From contig NZ_WQKZ01000002.1 of NCBI RefSeq assembly GCF_009755225.1, positions 372,001-436,000 of the forward strand: a stretch of DNA of 64,000 bases. The letters are read 5' to 3'. Positions 60,103 to 64,000 of the stretch are shown here, in pieces (the stretch's first letter is position 1; the number at the start of each line of letters is the position of its first letter). This DNA is from Hymenobacter ginkgonis (GTDB lineage Bacteria; Bacteroidota; Bacteroidia; Cytophagales; Hymenobacteraceae). The position numbers were made by a program, and so were the translations under genes. The notes under the pieces were generated by a model that was given only the letters and a program-made list of their open reading frames with translations, was not told the DNA's origin and ran no database searches.

Positions 60103-60651
60103 TTGGATACTCCTGCGCACTACGACCTCATCCTGAGCCGCTGCCGCCAGCTATTTCTGGCCAAAACCCACGACTACGGCACGGCGTGGCGCATCCTGCG
60201 CCTGCCGTCGGTCACGGACCAGATTTTTATTAAGGCCAATCGCATTCGCACTATTCAGGAAACGGGCGTGCAGAAAATAGCCGATGGCATCGACGAGGAG
60301 TTTGTGGCCATCATCAACTACTGCCTTATTGCCCTGATGCAGCTGCGCCTACCCCCCGGTGCGCCCCTCGACCTGCCCGTGGCCGAGGTGGCCGCCGCCT
60401 ATGACTACGAGGCGCAAGCCAACCGCGAGCTGCTGCTGGCCAAAAACCACGACTATGGCGAGGCCTGGCGCCAGATGCGTGTGAGCAGCATCACCGACCT
60501 CATCCTCATGAAATTGCACCGCATCAAGCAGCTCGAAGACTTGGCCAGCGGCCCCACCGTGAGCGAGGGGGTAGAGGGCGGCTACCGCGACATGCTGAAT
60601 TACGCCGTATTCGCCCTCATTTTGCGAGAGGAAGCGGCCGCCGTAGTTTAG
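60103..60651 (+). CDS. DUF1599 protein with internal duplication
   Basis: 182 residues from a TTG. Two copies of one unit follow each other: residues 8-80 (LFLAKTHDYGTAWRILRLPS, DQIFIKANRIRTIQE) and 105-178 (LLLAKNHDYGEAWRQMRVSS, DLILMKLHRIKQLED). The shared AKxHDYGxAWR is the family core. DUF1599 members are linked to nucleotide modification in phages, but in Bacteroidota they sit with the BT_3928 protein next door, role unknown. No ATG is in frame near the start. Confidence 0.8.
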   Translation: MDTPAHYDLILSRCRQLFLAKTHDYGTAWRILRLPSVTDQIFIKANRIRTIQETGVQKIADGIDEEFVAIINYCLIALMQLRLPPGAPLDLPVAEVAAAYDYEAQANRELLLAKNHDYGEAWRQMRVSSITDLILMKLHRIKQLEDLASGPTVSEGVEGGYRDMLNYAVFALILREEAAAVV

Positions 60652-60709
60652 GCGGCGGCGCCCCGCTTTCCGTATTCCGTTTGCGTATCGTTCTAGTCAG
60701 TCTTTTTGT

Positions 60710-61873
60710 ATGCCCACTCCTTCCGCCGCCCCGGTCCCGGCTGCCCCGCACCTGCTTCGCTTGCTCACGCGGGTGTGCTGGCTGCTGCTGGGCTTGTTGT
60801 TTATTTTTTCGGGCCTCGTTAAGCTCAACGACCCGGTGGGCACGGCTTATAAGCTAGAAGAATACTTCGAGGTATTTGCCACCGATGTGCCCTTTATGAG
60901 CTGGCTGTTTGAGCCGCTTCACAATGCCAGCCGCTTTTTGAGCGTGGCCCTTAGCTCGCTGGAAGTGATAGTGGGCGCGGCGCTGCTGCTGCGCTGGTAC
61001 CTGCGCCAAACGCTGCTGACGCTGCTGGGGCTGCTGGTGTTTTTTGGCTTTCTAACCTTTTACTCGGCGGCGTTCAACAAAGTAACGGACTGCGGCTGCT
61101 TCGGCGATTTCATCAAGCTCACACCCTGGACGTCGTTTGCGAAAGACCTGTTCCTGCTCGTTTTGTGGGGGGTAGTGTTTAGGGGGCAGCGGTTTTTGCG
61201 GCACTCCTTTGTGCGTGGCACGCCGGGCCTCATGGCCATGACGTTTGTGGGCGCGCTGGCCATTGGCATTGGCGTGCGGGCGCTGGGGCACCTGCCGTAC
61301 TTCGACTTTTTGCCCTATAAAGTGGGCAACAACATTCCGCAGCTGATGAAGCCCGCCGAGCCGCCGCGCTACCAATACACTTTCGTGCGCAACGGCCAAA
61401 CGATGCAGGCCGAGCAGTTTCCAACCGATACGACTTGGAAATACCAGTCGATGGCCGTGCTCAACCCCGAAAAGTCGAAGCCCCTCATCACCGATTTCGT
61501 CATTACCGATGGGGAAGGCAACGACGTTACCAAGCAAGTACTCACGGGTAAGAAGCTGCTTCTCATCGTGCAAAACACCAACAAGACGGACCGCGACCGC
61601 TTCGAGCAGCTCAACAAATTATTTGCGGAGGCGGCCCAGTCGCGCAAGAAAATCGAGGTGCTGACCATCACCAGCACCAGCGCTGGCAAGTTCGATTCCT
61701 TCCGCCACGACGTGAACCTGGCTACCCCCTTTTATTTCGCCGATGCCACGGTGCTTAAGTCTGTCATCCGCTCGAACCCCGGCCTGCTGCTGCTCAACAA
61801 TGGCACCGTGATGGCCAAGTACCACTACCACGATATTCCGGCGCTCTACCAAGTCGAGAAGGCGCTGCAATAA
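60710..61873 (+). CDS. BT_3928-type (MauE/DoxX-like) membrane protein
   Basis: 387 residues: four membrane segments (about 14-175) with NKVTDCGCFGDFIK (about 119-132) as the MauE/DoxX-like Cys motif, then a soluble C-terminal part of thioredoxin-like outline (KKLLLIVQNTNKTDRDRFEQ, PFYFADATVLKSVIRSNPGL). Such MauE-like proteins help thiol-disulfide exchange at the membrane. DUF1599 and BT_3928-type genes are usual neighbours in Bacteroidota, as here (58 bases apart). Confidence 0.85.
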   Translation: MPTPSAAPVPAAPHLLRLLTRVCWLLLGLLFIFSGLVKLNDPVGTAYKLEEYFEVFATDVPFMSWLFEPLHNASRFLSVALSSLEVIVGAALLLRWYLRQTLLTLLGLLVFFGFLTFYSAAFNKVTDCGCFGDFIKLTPWTSFAKDLFLLVLWGVVFRGQRFLRHSFVRGTPGLMAMTFVGALAIGIGVRALGHLPYFDFLPYKVGNNIPQLMKPAEPPRYQYTFVRNGQTMQAEQFPTDTTWKYQSMAVLNPEKSKPLITDFVITDGEGNDVTKQVLTGKKLLLIVQNTNKTDRDRFEQLNKLFAEAAQSRKKIEVLTITSTSAGKFDSFRHDVNLATPFYFADATVLKSVIRSNPGLLLLNNGTVMAKYHYHDIPALYQVEKALQ

Positions 61874-61893
61874 AGGCCTGCTTGAGCCTAGGG

Positions 61894-64000
61894 CTAGCTG
61901 ACGCCCGCCAAGCGGCCGTCGGCCGCTGCCGAGGCCTCCACGTTTTGTGGGGGGGTAGGCGCGGCGGGTAGCGTTAGGGTAAATTCGGTGTATTCGCCTT
62001 CTTGCGTTGCCACGGTCATAGTGCCCCCGTAGCTTTTGGTAATAATATCGTAGCTGAACCACAGCCCGAGGCCGGTGCCTTCGCCGGGCGGCTTAGTGGT
62101 GAAGAACGGGTCAAATATTTTTTTGACGATGCTGGCCGGAATGCCCGTGCCGTTGTCGTGCACGCGCAGCACGACCCGCTCGCCCTGGCGGGCGGTGCTC
62201 ACGCGCACCTCGGGCACGTAGGCCGGGCCCAGCCGCACCGCTTTTTGCCGCACGGCATACACGGCATTGGCAAACAGGTTGAGCAGCACCCGCCCTATCT
62301 CTTGGGGCACCAGCTGCAGCAGGCCCAACTGCGGGTCCAGGTGCAAGGTACGAACGAGGGTAAAGTCCTGGTTTTTACTTTGTTGGTTGTGGTAGGCCAG
62401 GCGCAGGTATTCTTCTGCGGCCTTGTTTAGGTCCAGGGGCTGGCGCTGGCCTCTGTCGGTGCGGGCATGTTCCAGCATTCCCCGCACGATGTCGCCGGCC
62501 CGCGTACCGTGCTGGTTGATGATGAGCAGGTTTTGCTTGATATCGTCCAGCAGGCCGTTTTCCAGGGCCCTATCGCGGGTGGGCTTCTGCGTTTCTGCCT
62601 CCAGCTCGATGGCCAGTTCCAGGCCCATTTCCGAGAAATTATTGACGAAGTTGAGGGGGTTTTGAATCTCGTGGGCCACGCCGGCGGTGAGGGCGGCCAG
62701 CGCCACCATTTTTTCGCTTTGTACCAGTTGGCTTTGCGTAGCCTGCAGCTCTACCAAGGTGCGGTCCAGGTCGTCGCGCTGCTGGGCAATGTAGGCGTTT
62801 TTCTCGCCCAGTGCCCGGTTAGCGCGCTGCTTGAGGTAGATGTTGCGGCCCAGTAGCCCCATTATCAGCACCGTACCGAGCAAACCAGCCAGTAGGCCCC
62901 ACAGCTGCTGGCGCTGCAGCTGGCGTGCCTGCGTAAGCAGCGCTATCTGGTCCTGCTTCTTATTCAGCTCGTAGCCGTAGCGCAGGGCGCTGGTTTTGCG
63001 CTGCGTTTCTACGCCCGCCAGCGAGTCTTGGTAGCTCACCCACAAGCTTTGGTAGTGGTAGGCCGGGGCAAAGTCGCCGCGCCGGGCGTAGGTCCGGGCC
63101 AAGATGTCGCTGGCATTCGCCAAGCCCATATTGTCGCGCGCCTGCTGGCTGAGGGCAAAGCCATGCTGCGCCAGCACGAGGGCGCTATCCAGCCGCCCCA
63201 GGTTTAGCTGCGCGCGAGCCAGGGCCAGCTCGGCGCCGGGCAAGTTATGGGTATCAGCGTGGGCCAGGGCCTCGCGCCGGGCGGCGCGGCTGTAGCGCAG
63301 CGCCAGCTCGTTAGCCCCTTGCAGCGCGTATAGCTCAGCCAGGTTTATCTCGTCGGTGGTAGCACTTTGCAGGTCGCCCAGCTTGCGGTATAGTCGGGTA
63401 GAGCGCCGAAAGCACGCCAGCGCTTCCGGCCAGTGGCGCAGCGTTTTGTGGATATTGCCCAGCAGGTTGAAGGTCGCCGCTACTACTGGCTCGTTGCCTT
63501 GCTGCCGGGCATTTCGCAGCGTAACCTGCAACGTTTCCAGGGCCGTCGTATAGTCGCCCAGTTGCACGTAGATATCACCCAGCGTGTACTGCAGGTACAG
63601 CTTGGTAGTGGGCCGATGTGCCTGCTCGGCGTATTTCAGCCCCTGCAATGCCTCCCGAAGTGCAGTTACCAGGTTGGCCCCTGGCACTTCATCAATCAGG
63701 CTAAGCTGCAAGTAGGCTTTGGCCAGCCCCCCCGCTTTGCGATGCTGGGTATAGAGCGCCAGCGCCTGCTGGGTGTAGCGCCGCGCTAACGAATAATTAT
63801 CCTCCAACCGGGCTATAGTAGCCAGCCCGATTAGGGCATTCCCCTCTCCGGCAGGGTAGCGCAGCCGACGGCTCAGGGCGAGGGCCTGCTTGGCCAGCGT
63901 ATTGGCTTGGGCATGGTCGCGGGCCAGCAGTTGGTCCGACAGCGCCTGGAGCCGGCGCACCCGCGTGGTATCAGGCTGCTTAGACTGCGCCAATAGTGCC
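61894..64000 (-). CDS. TPR sensor histidine kinase, cut off at right edge
   Basis: At least 702 residues are in the window; the frame runs off the right edge. The last codons read ...[20 protein letters not shown] on the minus strand, with ALLAQ as the end of a likely signal peptide, so the true start lies beyond 64000; the TTG at 63993 is not it. Tandem TPRs (about 1-330) lead to one membrane segment ([20 protein letters not shown], about 370-390), a coiled coil, and the HWE-free kinase core: H-box [21 protein letters not shown]-box [31 protein letters not shown] and [19 protein letters not shown]. It senses something in the periplasm. No partner regulator adjoins. Confidence 0.92.
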   Translation of the reverse strand, partial: ALLAQSKQPDTTRVRRLQALSDQLLARDHAQANTLAKQALALSRRLRYPAGEGNALIGLATIARLEDNYSLARRYTQQALALYTQHRKAGGLAKAYLQLSLIDEVPGANLVTALREALQGLKYAEQAHRPTTKLYLQYTLGDIYVQLGDYTTALETLQVTLRNARQQGNEPVVAATFNLLGNIHKTLRHWPEALACFRRSTRLYRKLGDLQSATTDEINLAELYALQGANELALRYSRAARREALAHADTHNLPGAELALARAQLNLGRLDSALVLAQHGFALSQQARDNMGLANASDILARTYARRGDFAPAYHYQSLWVSYQDSLAGVETQRKTSALRYGYELNKKQDQIALLTQARQLQRQQLWGLLAGLLGTVLIMGLLGRNIYLKQRANRALGEKNAYIAQQRDDLDRTLVELQATQSQLVQSEKMVALAALTAGVAHEIQNPLNFVNNFSEMGLELAIELEAETQKPTRDRALENGLLDDIKQNLLIINQHGTRAGDIVRGMLEHARTDRGQRQPLDLNKAAEEYLRLAYHNQQSKNQDFTLVRTLHLDPQLGLLQLVPQEIGRVLLNLFANAVYAVRQKAVRLGPAYVPEVRVSTARQGERVVLRVHDNGTGIPASIVKKIFDPFFTTKPPGEGTGLGLWFSYDIITKSYGGTMTVATQEGEYTEFTLTLPAAPTPPQNVEASAAADGRLAGVS

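Overview
The window reads as a chromosomal housekeeping segment of a GC-rich Bacteroidota bacterium, most likely Hymenobacter or a close relative in Hymenobacteraceae (inference). Support comes from family content (DUF4142 lipoproteins, BT_3928-type membrane protein, DUF1599, tricorn-like S41 protease, fused E1 alpha-beta dehydrogenase, GGGP synthase, bacillithiol genes), from about a dozen TAnnTTTG -7 promoter elements typical of the Bacteroidota primary sigma factor, from the lack of clear Shine-Dalgarno sequences, and from many predicted exported proteins and lipoproteins. I see no rRNA, tRNA, CRISPR array, insertion sequence, prophage or integrase.

Layout. 1-6 kb: a cut-off exported protein (left edge), panD, a flippase-like membrane protein, rfaE2-type adenylyltransferase, a YugP-type metallopeptidase, an acyl-CoA dehydrogenase and an AraC regulator. 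6-13.5 kb: archaeal-type GGGP synthase beside an acidic membrane protein and a holin-like protein, a DnaJ-TPR protein, a lipoprotein, a YpdA-like reductase, a methyltransferase, a DoxX protein and a Gre-like factor. 13.5-22 kb: an AT-richer glycosyltransferase, polA, a LOG protein, a MacB-type permease, queA and ispD. 22-31.4 kb: lipoproteins, ytxJ, small exported proteins, E1 alpha-beta, an M16 peptidase and pheS. 31.5-40.5 kb: rimO, a tricorn protease, bshC, a carboxypeptidase-regulatory-like protein, 5-formyl-THF cyclo-ligase and a solo ExbD. 40.5-49.2 kb: GDYXXLXY, DUF2157 and zinc-ribbon genes, mnmD, a thioesterase, a TonB-C protein, rlmN, exported proteins, YihY and DUF3891. 49.3-64 kb: TerC, an MFS transporter, a barrel protein, a divergent threonine dehydrogenase/kbl pair, an orphan LuxR-type regulator, a KGG protein, a STAS protein, cdaA-folP, a duplicated DUF1599 protein, a BT_3928 protein and a TPR histidine kinase cut off at the right edge.

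How genes work together. ypdA, ytxJ and bshC, scattered over about 28 kb, all point to bacillithiol redox metabolism, although the YpdA lacks the cysteine described for the staphylococcal enzyme. The SDR dehydrogenase and Kbl form a divergent threonine-to-glycine pathway. folP and cdaA form one transcription unit. rlmN, queA, mnmD and rimO are RNA or ribosome modification enzymes; panD, ispD, folP and the cyclo-ligase are cofactor or isoprenoid enzymes.

Beyond genes, two sequence-level patterns stand out: a G-rich word GGGGTAGG/CCTACCCC that recurs roughly a hundred times in its looser form in coding and intergenic DNA and sometimes supplies the stop codon, and a dispersed family of six 60-100 bp imperfect palindromes built on GTCATGCTGAGC. 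I found no clear new multi-gene system such as a defence island; the best leads are these patterns and the bacillithiol set.
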